A stretch of DNA of 64,000 nucleotides, from the NCBI GenBank assembly GCA_963082975.1, contig OY720349.1, positions 46,853,962 to 46,917,961 of the forward strand. Reading direction: 5' to 3'. Both the position numbers and the translations under genes were made by a program. Under the pieces are notes generated by a model, which had not been told where the DNA came from, did not search any database, and saw only the letters and a list, made by a program, of their open reading frames with translations. The first letter of the stretch is position 1; each line of letters opens with the position of its first letter. The DNA comes from Labia minor (Eukaryota > Arthropoda > Insecta > Dermaptera > Spongiphoridae). Shown here piece by piece: positions 49,830 through 60,801 of this stretch.

Positions 49830-50639
49830 CATACCTGTTAAAAAGGGGGCCAAGTTCCTATCGGCTATTTGTTTGCCTAAAAATAGGGTCATATTTCAGG
49901 ATCTAATGAATCTATGAAATTTGGCATACTACTTTAGTTCTAGTATATTTATCTCTGTACTTGCAATAGGCACTGAGCTACAGGGGGGTCAAAAGTGACT
50001 CCAAACCTTTCGTGTAAATAATCTTACGACATGCGCGCGGCCTGTTGCTGGAACTTGGCGCTTAGATATAAAAAAAAATTATAAAACATTTTTCTCGTGA
50101 ACTAAAAAGAATAAAATATTTTTTCTATAAGCCTGACAAGGTATATATTGCTTTATATACAACGAAAAACGTTAGGCATACATTCTATTTACATTGATAT
50201 ATAAAATATGTTTATCTTTATTGAAACATTTTATTATTGTGACACCTGTGGAGAAATTATTCCTTCTTTCAAAGGTCAAGTGTAATTGTGTAATTTATAA
50301 CATATATGAATTTCGAACTATTTCAATACAGTTTTATAATATTTTATAGAGAACCCTTGCCAGGTCTTTGGACATGATCAGGTATACGATATTGAATTTT
50401 AAGTCTAAATTTGAGTGACAGTGAAGTCAATTTCTATTATATATTTATTTTAATTATGTAGGCACGTACGTGGTGAAGATGCATTTATAACTATATACAT
50501 TCAAAATTCAAAATTTTCTATGTTTACCTATTTAAAATTAAATTTATCATAAAAAAAAATTTGGAAACATTTCATTTTTCGAAAATATTTGCGTTTGGCA
50601 CAGCGGCCGCGTGCCGTTTTACCAGAGTTAAAGGGTTAA
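49830..50639. mobile_element. Possible piggyBac-like remnant, right end
   Basis: The right edge reads AACTTTAAAGGG-like sequence (CCAGAGTTAAAGGG, 50622-50635) followed by TTAA. When reversed it is TTAA-CCCTTTAACTCTGG, the form of a piggyBac terminus at its TTAA target. Inside lies a G+C-rich GCACAGCGGCCGCGTGCCG. No matching left end and no transposase were found, so the assignment and the left limit are tentative. Confidence 0.28.
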
Positions 50640-50764
50640 ACAGAAAGATAAATGTACCTATTCTCGCAAAATATTATAAATAAAGGTGTAAATTAGAAAC
50701 ATTGAAATTATGGATCTATTTATTGAACTCAGAATAGAAAAGTAATATATAGTTGTAAGTAATT

Positions 50765-50851
50765 TTCCCTAAATGCACCTCTGGCCATCACCGCCCCCTG
50801 GATCGCTGCAAAACCCACGAGGGGGTAGTGCCCACTTTGGGAATCACTGCT
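50765..50851 (-). mobile_element. One end of a hAT-type element
   Basis: Reversed, this reads CAGTGATTCCCAAAGTGGGC and then a G+C-rich arm with CCAGGGGGCGGTGATGG. It is a typical terminus of short hAT elements. The other end was not found. Confidence 0.5.
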
Positions 50852-50854
50852 CTA

Positions 50855-53800
50855 TTTGAACATAGGCTATATATTATATCAATATCTATTCAATAAACAC
50901 AGAAATTAATTTTTAAAAATTTATATAATACTACATGTTGTTATTCAGCGCCTTATTGATTCATTTCGGACAATGAATATAAAATTAATAATTCTAGAAA
51001 TTTCCATTGAAAGAATGTTTATAATATTTAAATTTTTATTTTAATTTCTAATATTCAAATATCATTTCAATTATTTAATTTATTTTACAAGTCTGATTTA
51101 TTGATTATTTAAAAATTAAAATATGATTTTTTAGACAAATGATATAAAGGAATTGTTTTAATTTTTGTATTTTTAAAATTGGGTAAATTTTTTGATTTAC
51201 GTTCAAATAATAATGAACTGTCTGAGTAGCTAGTTATAATATTTATCGACTATTTGTGGTATTTTTTTCTTTTTTGTAGTAAGTAAACTTATCTAAAAGA
51301 TATAAAAATTAGAAAGGTTTAGTTCGTTTGGCTCTTTCTGATTGCCCCAATCAAATTAATTGTTCATTGAATTAATATTTTATTAAATCTATTAATAAAT
51401 AAAAATCTATAAGGTCTTCTCGTCTTTTTATTATATTTTTGCATTTTTACAAAAAAGTTAAATTCAACCCGTCACAGACCATCCCTATCGGTTGGCGCAT
51501 TATACATTACAAATATTCATAGTTAATTTTTCCTGCTCGTTTTCTAATTATAAAATAAAAGATAAGAATCTTTATAAAATTTGAATGATTAGGGAGAATT
51601 TTTATTTTCATATATCAAATATTTAGCCTAAAAAAGAACACATTATTGCATGTTTCAATATTTGTATTTGGTGTCTACATATATTTTTATATATTTATTT
51701 AAAAATATAATAGGTAGAGTATTTCCTTAATATCTTATGAGAGAAATTAGGAAAAATTATTGTATAGCGTTTGAGTTTTGAAATTGTTAATTTTTAACGT
51801 CAATATAAAAACTATTCATGCATTGCATTTATATACATATATATTTACTCAGACAAATGAAATATACAAAGGTAAACCGCTAGTTCTAGAATCCTCGATA
51901 TACCTACTACGATTTTGTTAGGTACTATAAACAAAAATACTTCATAAGCTGTTCATTGATTTCAATTTTAATGATATAAATCAATATTTAAGTAAATAAT
52001 ATGCATATCAAATTTATTTTTTATAAAAGTTCTTTCAATGAAATCATTAATTCTCGTCTATTTTTAAATAAAATAAATTAAATTTCTAAATTTAAATTAT
52101 TCATAAATATTTATATCAAGTTAAAAAAAAAATGAATCACTCAAAATAATATTTTTTAAATGTTAAATTCTCATATATTTATTGTTACTGTTAATGTAAT
52201 GAGTTGTCATTTTCGCAAACTGGAATGAAAGTGTAGAATTTATTATTAATATTTATTCATTAACCTATTTAATTAAATAATGTCTATGGTTTATAAATTA
52301 ACTAATAAGTTTTGTTTTCTAGTCATAATATATATTCTGGTTTAGATTTTAGTTAATAAAGTTTGATTAATAAATGTTTATTATCGAAAGTAAGAAATAA
52401 TAAATTTATATAATCAACGTTTAAATTAATATTAAACAAAATCCCAGAAAAATCAGCCTATTTTTAATATTGAAAAAAAAATAAAAAAATGATTTTGTGA
52501 TCGTTATTTTTCTTAAGAGGCAATAAATAATTAGATGATTAGAGTTTTTAAAATAAATATTCAAAAAAATTAGTTGAAAGAAAGCGAATAAGTGTAAATA
52601 TAAGTAATTTATTTTAATGGAAAACAACATAATATTTTATTTTATTGTCCCCATTAATTTCTGATTGAGCTCTATGAAAGTGATTTTTTTTAAAAATTAA
52701 TAAAGAATACTTTAGAATTTTAAATTTTAATTTATAATATTAAACCGTTAAATCATTTCACTTATTTTAGTTATAGTTATAGTATATAAATTTTAATATA
52801 TATGGCATCTTTTAGAAAAATATATTTATTAAGAAAAGTATAGTATAAAATGTGACTGATTTATATAGATTTTGTTTTAAGAGTTTTGAATTTTACATAC
52901 ATATATAAATTACCCCCTAGAATTTGTTTTAAATAAAAATTAGAGAGTATAAAATCATTTATAAATTTTACAAAATTAATGATATTATGAAATTACAAAG
53001 AAAATAAAAAAATTTATCCTGAACCGCTTATCTTATATGTAACTTTTCAATAGTTAATCAATATATATATATATATCTTTACTTGGGGATAATTAAAAAA
53101 AATAGTCTAATTCATATTTTCAAACGGAATCATATATTCTAAGCTAAAAAAAACTAAAAATAAATAAATTGCCATAAGAGGCGAAAGAACAGTTCTATGT
53201 CGACTAAAGTTTAAAATTCGAGCTGATTATTATTATAACGTAATGCCTTAATTCTGGTTTAACTATGCTTGAGGCTGATTAATTCAAGTTTCCATCGTTC
53301 AAATTATGGTCAGAGACAATTTAATTCCTTGAAGGGAGTGTAGATAATTCTTATCAATTATCTTTATATGATTAAACATTAAGAGTTTTATTTCTTTTCC
53401 CCAAATATCATGCTTAATATCCAACATTCACATGCACCCTAGACAAATGATTCATGCATTCAATTAAATAAATTCCTCAAGGAATGATTTAAAAGAAACT
53501 AATGAAAAATATTTTATTAACTCCGTTATTTGACCGAAGAATTATAAGAAATAATAATTATAAAGAAAACACTTGAATACTAAATTCTTTAAATTAAAAA
53601 TCTTGCTTATTATAATTCTATATCTATTTTGATCTTTTAGTATGTTAATGTGATTTTAAATGATTTGACAAACAAAATATAACTTTAGTGATGCCTTGTA
53701 GTCATTTAAACAAAAAAAAACACTTGTAAAGCGGGTCAGTGGCTACAAATTACTTTAACAAGTTACTTTGTTTAGATAACTTTACCTTTTAAATGCTATT

Positions 53801-54170
53801 GAAGTTCAAGAAATAGATTTTCTCTTAATAGATTTAGGTGTAATGAGTCCGTATCCAACGGGTCACATTATTTGCATCGATTGTGTCATTCTATGGCTTT
53901 AGGTAATTCATTACAATTTTTGATAAATTTTATGTAAGATAAATTCATTATATATATTTATAAGCAGGAAAGAGATTCTTGAAATATTTTCTATGTTTTT
54001 TTTAAACAGTAGTTCTTGTTCGATAAGTTAGAAAATTATAGTTTCTTAGGTATTATGATACATTAGTAGTTCTCAACGAATAGTATAGATAATCTATTTA
54101 AACAAAATAATTTATAAATAATAAATATAAAGTATTCACACACACACATGTTTCTCAGAATAAATATCAT
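50855..54170. other. A+T-rich intergenic DNA
   Basis: More than 3 kb without a supported gene. The first 100 bases have a weak resemblance to repeat D (CAATAAACACAGAAATTAAT). A short CCCGTCACAGACC patch lies at about 51469-51490 and a less biased patch at about 53720-53760. Confidence 0.4.
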
Positions 54171-54179
54171 TAAAAAAAT

Positions 54180-54400
54180 CTATATATTTAATACGATAGT
54201 GTCCGTCTGTACGCAAAAAACTCCAGAGCCTAAACTACAAGGAGTAAGGTAACCAAATTTTTCTGAGGTGAAGGGTACCTCAAATGATGAAAAATAAAAA
54301 AGAAATTAGAATCTTAGGTAACTCCTGAGCTAAGCTGCGGGTCTTCCATTTTCCAGATATATATATAAAGGAGAGCGTTTGTATGTATGTAATTTGTTTA
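54180..54400. repeat. Unassigned repeat-like patch
   Basis: ACGATAGTGTCCGTCTGTAC (54193-54212) recalls the family C microsatellite region, and CTCCTGAGCTAAGCTGCGGG follows at 54321-54340. It may be a diverged rolling-circle-type repeat; the family is not determined. Confidence 0.25.
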
Positions 54401-54629
54401 CTTTTTTGCTGTCATAGAAACAGATATATATATATATAATTAGAACCTCTCTCTCTCCCTCTATTTAAAATTTTAAAAAATGGAGTGTTCTAGCCAAATT
54501 AAGGAATTTAAATGCCTTATGCAACATTGATAGGTAAATGAATTGGACTGGAAGAGGAGACATATGATTAGAGAAATTGGGGAAAAATCAACCGAAATGT
54601 AATTAAACAATAAATTAACATACAAAATG

Positions 54630-55370
54630 TAGAATTTGAAAAAGTATAAATATTTAAATACTTAAGATCTCTAATCACGAAGGATAATAATATTCGAGAA
54701 GAATTTAAATCGACGTTGAAATTGAGTAACGCCTGTTATTATGCAGTAAAGGGGCTTATCTCATCAAAGAGGATCAAAATTAAAATATATAAAACAATTA
54801 TTTTTCATGTTGATCGATGACTAGGGTGACCATATTTCGAAAACACCAAACCGGGACAAACGGTATACCTTTTTTTTTAGAACTAAATTGAAAAAATTTT
54901 GAAAAAAAATTACGAAATGTCCTAAATATTGAAAAAACAGTAGGGTGTCCCGAAGACATTTTCGGGACAGAGCACCTAAAGACGGGACGTTTGGTCACCC
55001 TATCGATGACTCTGGGAGACGAGAGTAGATTTTAGTATTTGTGAGATTAATATTGTTCGCAGCATTTATAGGCCAAAAGAAGAGGGGGTCACAGGGGGAT
55101 GGCGAAGATGGCATAACGAGAAATAAATAATCAAGAAGGCAGGGATGGGAAGGGGACGTGGTTGGAATTGGAGAAATTAGAAATTGGGAGAAACCGATTG
55201 GGAAACATCCGGTGGAAGACCAAGGACCAAGGTGGGTGGACAATGAAGGAAGGGACATGGGAGAGATGGGAGAGATGGAACAGGGTAGGATTTGGTTGAA
55301 ACTCAGGATAGGGACGCTTAGAGAAATGTGGATGCTGCGGCTAAGAATTTTCGAAAACTGTAGAGACACA
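54630..55370 (+). pseudogene. RTE-type retrotransposon C-terminal relic, interrupted
   Basis: Pieces in order are INIQNVEFE (54617), KYL.SLITKDNNIREEF (54650-54700), KLSNACYYAVKGLISSKR (54717-54771), and IKIKIYKTIIFHV, where the hAT insert splits the frame. After the insert the relic resumes at the LYGCETW position (55011) and continues through degenerate sequence to DRDA.REMWMLRLRI-like codons near 55310-55350, which is the DRDTWRNVAAAAKN tail in a shifted frame. Stops and shifts are frequent. Confidence 0.68.
54822..55002. mobile_element. hAT-type MITE (181 bp) with perfect 8 bp target duplication
   Basis: The ends TAGGGTGACCA and TGGTCACCCTA are perfect inverted repeats of 11 bases. The 8 bases TCGATGAC occur immediately outside both ends (54814-54821 and 55003-55010). 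The interior has G+C-rich ends (GGGACAAACGG; CGGGACAGAGC; GACGGGACG) and no coding sense. It sits inside the RTE relic, so it arrived later. Confidence 0.92.
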
Positions 55371-55599
55371 GAGTTAGATAAATACAATAATAATATATCA
55401 TTAATTTACTGATTAAATTAAAATATATTTTACAAAAAAACAAATACATGTCTTACCTACTTATACTGATTGAAACAAAATGGATGAAAACCTTTTACAT
55501 ACAGACATTCAACCAAATACTATGTATCACTCGGGGGTACAGGGGGCGGAGCCCCTGTCTAGGTGTGAAGAGCGCCGAAGGCGCTCGGAGCAGCTAGTA

Positions 55600-56375
55600 A
55601 TATTTAATATACATTCTCTTATATTTATATTTAAAAATACTGTAAGTAAATTGATAAAATATAATAATACTCTGACTCAGAGATAATATGTTTTCAATCT
55701 TCATATTTTATTAAAAATATACTCTTCAAAATGATGACTATTATTATTAATGTATTATATATCAATGATAATGTATTATATATCAATGACAAAATAAAAT
55801 TAACATGTTTACTGGAACTGCATACAAATAAAAATAAAAAAAATAAAATATTCTATAAAATAATTAATTCATATTTTTTCAAAATATTTTTAAAATGTCT
55901 CGGCGGGTCATAAATTATACGTAGTAGGGTCGGGGGTTTGATATCTTGCTTAGTTTTATGGAATTTCTTTAACCTGATTTGAAACAGGGAATCTTTAAAT
56001 AAATATTTTTTTGAAATTACCTCTCATACACCCCTTTATTCTTTGGGCTGATACAATTAGAGAAAAATCTAATTTGGGGTGGTATCGTTTAGGGTTTGGC
56101 AAAACAACATAATTACGTTGCATTTTATGAATATATATATATATATATTTCATAAATCATTAATTTGCAAAAAAACTTAATCATAATTTAAAATAATTTC
56201 AAGCATGTAGTATAAGAGGGGAAATAGTTAATTTTGCCAAATATAACAAACATTTTTTATATATATCATGAAATATAAAAACAAAAAAATTAGTTAATTT
56301 TTAAGCAATATATATACATTCATTCACTTTTGTGGTTGAATTCTTCTCTTGTAGTTAAATATAGAGCTTAGATTT
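55600..56375. other. Intergenic DNA
   Basis: A+T-rich, with a less biased patch at about 55895-56110 (GGTCGGGGGTTTGATATC, GGGTTTGGCAAAACAAC) that I cannot assign and an (AT)n run at about 56131-56150. Confidence 0.4.
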
Positions 56376-56380
56376 CAAGT

Positions 56381-56454
56381 GGCCCATTAGCTCAGTTGGT
56401 TAGAGCGTCGTGCTAATAACGCGAAGGTCGTGGGTTCGATCCCCCCATGGGCCA
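56381..56454 (+). tRNA. tRNA-Ile (anticodon AAT)
   Basis: The 74 nt cloverleaf has a seven-pair acceptor stem (GGCCCAT/ATGGGCC), a D stem GCTC/GAGC, an anticodon stem TCGTG/CGCGA with loop CTAATAA (anticodon AAT), and the T loop TTCGATC. The discriminator is A and no CCA is encoded. The A box AGCTCAGTTGG and B box GGTTCGATCCC are intact. The T stem GTGGG/CCCCC has one mismatched pair (T opposite C). Confidence 0.95.
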
Positions 56455-56456
56455 AT

Positions 56457-56470
56457 TCTTTTTTATTTTT
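56457..56470 (+). terminator. RNA polymerase III terminator of tRNA-Ile
   Basis: A run of T starts three bases after the tRNA (CTTTTTTATTTTTTT), the normal Pol III stop signal. Confidence 0.8.
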
Positions 56471-56474
56471 TTTA

Positions 56475-57340
56475 AAATTGAAATTGAGGCTTTTAATTCT
56501 TAAAGTATTTATTCAATATTAAATTATTTTATTATATTTAATTTTTCAATTTTAACTATATCATATTAAATAATATTAATTTAAACTTTTTATCAATTTA
56601 CGTCAATATAAAAGGGAATTTTTCGATATAATACAATGTTACAAATATAATTATTAATATTCTTGTTTATATAACATAATTATTAAGTTCTATACTAATT
56701 CTTTTCTTTTTAGGTGAATCATTTAATATTATATTATTGAATTTTTTATTTAGCTAATAGGTTGATTTCAAAATATTATTATTATTATCGTCTTGGAATA
56801 ATTTATTAGCATTAAAATTTTATTGAATTTGGAAAAACACATTCTTACAATATAAATCTCATCATATTAATGTAATAATAATTAAAATAAATAAATAAAA
56901 TAACTATAGAAATGATCTAACTTTTAAATTAACATTATAACGTTTTAATTATTTGACTTATTAATCTAATAACTTTAAATTTATTCTATTTTTATTCAAT
57001 GTATATATATATTTTGTTTAAACAAAACAAATAATGTTTTTATTGTACTTTTTTTACAAGACGAATATCATTTTGGTTGTTTTTTGTTCAAATAGAGTAA
57101 TTTATCTTGAAAATACTTCGAATTTAAAACAAGAATACACATCATTCTATATTTCTGGCATATATAGTATATAAGTTTTTGTAATTAAATGAAAAAGAAA
57201 ATGATTTAATTAATCCAAACATTCATTCATACTTATTGATTTTATTTATGTTAAAAAATAATTAAATGTTAATATATATTTAAATATAAATAAATATATA
57301 TACTTATATATAAATATATAAATATATTTAAATGCAAAAT
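56475..57340. other. A+T-rich intergenic DNA
   Basis: Nothing identifiable. Confidence 0.45.
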
Positions 57341-57341
57341 T

Positions 57342-57979
57342 TAATTTTTACTATCTCGCCAGAGATAGTATTGCGATCATGAAAATTTTCGATGTTGAGA
57401 TTTTGATGTTTTTATACGTTTTGAAGGTTCCTGAATCATTTTCACTAAGGTTGAGAAAAATGTCTGTGTGTGTGTATGTGTGTGTGTATGTGTGTATGTG
57501 TGTGTGTATGTATGTAGGCAAGATTACGCAAAAACGGTTTGAGCTAGAATGATGAAATTTGGTACATGGACATTATTCAAAATTCATAGTTTTCTATCAA
57601 CTTTTGAGAAATGTAGCTCAACCGGAAGAGGGTCATTACCTACAACGTTTTGATTTTTTTTCCTCTAAAGTGACCGTAAAAATAAAGATATATGTTTGAT
57701 AATTTTTCACATGATTAATAATTATATAAAACTGCTATATATAGAATTTCAGCTTGATTGATTCGCTGAAATTACCAGAATTAATTTTTTAACACTGAAA
57801 ATCTCACGCGTCAACACGTGACGTGGTGCCATCAACAAAAAGCCAAACATGCGCTGGTTTAATATTTATTATTTATTATTTATAATTTATAATTAATTAA
57901 ATTTAATTTAAATATAATATATTATGTTATTTAATCCAATTCAAATTGCGAGATAGTCGAGTGGAGACACTCCAGCTAA
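57342..57979 (+). mobile_element. Family A Helentron-like element, complete reference copy
   Basis: This is the clearest copy. It starts with a T-run, then the hairpin CTATCTC-GCCA-GAGATAG, a 90-base arm, and ATGTCTG leading to a TG/TATG microsatellite (57462-57514). The core runs from GAAATTTGGTACATGGAC to CAACCGGAAGAGGG. After it come GTGACCGTAAAAATAAAG and GACGTGGTGCCATCAAC. It ends with GCGAGATAGT (inverse of the 5' ACTATCTCGC), the hairpin TGGAG-ACA-CTCCA, and GCTAA before a T-run. No protein is encoded. This is the layout of non-autonomous Helentrons (HINE). Confidence 0.85.
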
Positions 57980-57984
57980 TTTCT

Positions 57985-59375
57985 AAAAACATCAAATACA
58001 TACACATAAATAAAAATGATTTTCTTTTCTATAATTTTTAAATAATTGTAATAAGTGTTTTAATTATTAGATTGATAAAGTGAACAATTTCCTCTAAATT
58101 ATAATCTCTAATGATTATTTTATTTCTGTATAACAAAAGATCTATGTTCATTTAAATATTTCTATAAATAATTACTTTTTGTTTTGTTTTATTTTGCTTC
58201 TTGGGATCTAAAACCATATTAGTCAATTTACACATTTATTTATTTTTATTCCGTGATATTAAATATTACATTTTGAAAACTTGGTGAGATTTGAACCTAT
58301 TTTCTTTAAGTTTAATCACTTTATTAAATATAAATACTTACATTGTATTTAATTAATAATAAAAACCTGTGTTGAAAATAATTGATCCAAGTAATCTTAA
58401 ATATCAGGTCATACTTTCTTATATCGCAGTTTTTATTATTATTAGAATTATTTAAAGAAAAGATAGAACAGGCATTAATAATGGGAAAGTCGAAGAGGAT
58501 TGTATGAAAGATTTACATCTTGACCCTTAAATGGCCTTGAGAATTCCCTTTTACATAGCAATTTACCTGATTGAATCAGGAGATCATACTCTTTCCAATT
58601 AATCCTTCATTTGTTTCTTACTTTTAATCTTTTAATATTGAGAAAGCAACTGCTTTGTAATTCTAATCAAATCAAATAGAGTTTCAATTGCTATTCAAAA
58701 GGTCTTTTATTTTTTTTTATTTGTTTTTTTTTTAAGTCTTTGATGAGAAAGTAAAATTTAATAATAATTCAGAATGTTGGAGTAAATTTTAAAAATTAAT
58801 TGAACGAGATTTGTGACCTAAATCACCAACACAATATGATCATTTACATTGCTAATCAATATTTCCTCGGGATTTCTATGGATAAACTTGAACTGATGAC
58901 CGAATTTTGGAAATTCTCCTCTTACGAAGTCTAGCTAATATATTCCAAGAATGTAGTTAATATATTCTGGGATAAAATAGTCAGTTAATCAAATAAACCT
59001 TTCCTTTCAAGTTAACAGTAAAACATATTTCGAGAATACTTAGCAAATTGTGATCCAGGTTTGATTCAGGTATTATATACCTTTTAATAGAAATTCACGC
59101 AACAATGAATTTCTTACCACAAAACTATCCACCTACAAACCATTAATGACGAAAACCAAATAAAAAAAAATTTTTACAAACTTCTGATTTACCCTATCTC
59201 ATCGATTAGTGAAAAATTTCAATGAAAAATAAAAATTAAATAAATTCATCAAAATTATCAAATTGGTTGCTTTTAGTTAATGAAAAAAAAAACTTTTTAA
59301 AAACATGCTTTTATTTAAATGCACTAAAAAAGAGAAAATAATTTCTACATACACACTACAATTTCCTTACAATTA
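57985..59375. other. A+T-rich intergenic DNA
   Basis: No gene or repeat recognised. Confidence 0.45.
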
Positions 59376-59377
59376 AT

Positions 59378-59573
59378 CATATCTAAAAAATTAAAGCGTG
59401 GGCGCCAAACATGCAGGGAAAGGAAAAGATTACAAAGGACATTTTATTGAATATGCACAAACCTTTCTGTTTTTTTTTCCTTTTCTACTAGAATTGATTA
59501 CTATGTCTATTTGAAGTAAAATTTGGGTTTTTCCCTGCATGTTTGGCGCTCCCGCTTTCATTTTTTAGATATG
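59378..59573. mobile_element. Inverted-repeat element (196 bp), class unknown
   Basis: Ends match inverted over about 46 bases: CATATCTAAAAAAT and then AAAGCG, GCGCCAAACATGCAGGGAAA on each arm, with about three mismatches. A target duplication is not obvious. The right end lies two bases from a Helitron-like CTAG terminus. No coding sequence. Confidence 0.75.
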
Positions 59574-59574
59574 A

Positions 59575-59594
59575 CTAGCTGCTCAGAGCGCCCA
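59575..59594 (-). mobile_element. Truncated Helitron 3' end
   Basis: On the minus strand GGGCGCTCTGAGCAGCTAG followed by T repeats the last 19 bases of the Helitron ends at 23544 and 55597. Only half of the terminal hairpin is left. Confidence 0.5.
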
Positions 59595-59772
59595 TCCATG
59601 TTGAATAAGGCATCTTAAATTCTTAACACTCCTTTTTTTACTTTCCCGCATACTTCGTATAAGGGAAGTATTGGAATCGTCAAAAATTTCGACTTCGAGA
59701 TTTCGATAGATCTTGACGTTTTAGACCTCCCTGAGTCGGAAAATACCATTTTTCGAATTATGTCTGTGTGTG

Positions 59773-59886
59773 TGTATGTATGTATGTATGTATGTATGTA
59801 TGTATGTATGTATGTATGTATGTATGTATGTATGTATGTATGTATGTATGTATGTATGTATGTATGTATGTATGTATGTATGTATG

Positions 59887-59916
<30 letters not shown>
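59773..59916 (+). repeat. (TATG)n microsatellite, about 35 units
   Basis: Uninterrupted TATG repeat inside the family B element, at the position that holds a short TG/TATG run in other copies (the B copy at 17038 has only about seven units). Open frames across it on both strands are artefacts of the repeat. Confidence 0.95.
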
Positions 59917-59917
<1 letters not shown>

Positions 59918-60213
59918 TGTCTGTAAGCAAATTTACTCAAAAACTAATCAAGCTAGGACTTCGAAATTTGGTACACCGATATTATTCACAGTTTGTAGAT
60001 TTCTATCAAAATTTCGTCAAAATCGGTTAACCGGAAGTGGTACTTTACCTACACTGGTTGCGTTTACCTTTCAAGTAAAGTACCAGTTTGCTTCGAGATA
60101 TTTGCTTCATATTTTGTATATAGATTTAAAAATATGAAAAAAATTCAGATACCAAATTTCATCATGATCTGACTACCGGAAGTGACATTTTACCTATACA
60201 AGTAGCGTTTCCA

Positions 60214-60727
60214 TTTTACCGACCGACGATAGTAAGGGAGGTATTGTTTTCACACCAAATTTCACCTGTGGATATTTTTAGGTATTTTTATCTCCACGAA
60301 TCATGCATTTTCTTAACAGAAAAAAGTATTTTTAGCATGATGTCTGTCCGTCCGTCCTTCCGTATAGATGTGTACAGCTTGAACGGCTCAACGGATTTTG
60401 ATGAAATTTGGTATATTTACTTAATGCATCAGTATGATGAATGGATCAACTTTTGGTGCAAATCCGGAAACCGGAAGTGCTAGTATTGCCGATCGAAGAG
60501 AGGAAGTGAAGGGTTATTTTCATATCAAATTTTACGTGAGGACATATCTCCACGTGTTATGCACTTTGTATTGGTTTTATCCTCGAGAAAAATCATCTTC
60601 ATTAGTTTTTTCTTAATTTAAAATTATATGACGTCACCCAGCACTTCATGACGTCATAGCCAGTCCTTATATATTATAAATAAAATAAAATTAAAAATAT
60701 TTATATTATATCCATATCTGTTTTTTT
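60214..60727 (+). mobile_element. Family C element without 3' end, inside family B
   Basis: It begins with TTTTACCGACCGACGATAGT and includes the GTCCGTCCGTCCTTCCGT microsatellite, GAAATTTGGTATATTTAC, AACCGGAAGTGC and the TGACGTCA region. It breaks off at CATATCTGTTTTTTTT without the CGGTCGG motif and final hairpin. The bases that follow (TCAGTTAACCGGAAGTAGCA) look like B-type sequence again. Confidence 0.78.
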
Positions 60728-60764
60728 TACATTTAAAATATCAGTTAACCGGAAGTAGCACTTT

Positions 60765-60801
<37 letters not shown>

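Larger units (their letters stand above)
54600..55597 (+). mobile_element. Helitron 3' end joined to an RTE-type retrotransposon piece, copy 2
   Basis: Plus-strand counterpart of 23544-24310. RTE coding remnants (54630-55370) run into a decayed GAGTTAGATAAAT tail, then AATTTACTGATTAAA. Next come TTGAAACAAAATGGATGAA and CAACCAAATACTATGTATCA, then a GC-rich end with the hairpin GAGCGCCGAAGGCGCTC at 55570-55586, the 11 nt GGAGCAGCTAG, and T at 55598. Because the RTE-to-Helitron junction is the same in both copies, the two parts moved as one unit. A 181 bp hAT element interrupts this copy. Confidence 0.68.

Noticed and set aside
59721-60137. Open frames across the TATG array on both strands
   Set aside because: They are produced by the repeat itself and by mobile-element sequence; no protein composition.
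60244-60616. Open frames within family C copies (also 62289-62582)
   Set aside because: The same sequence is non-coding repeat in other copies with shifted or closed frames.
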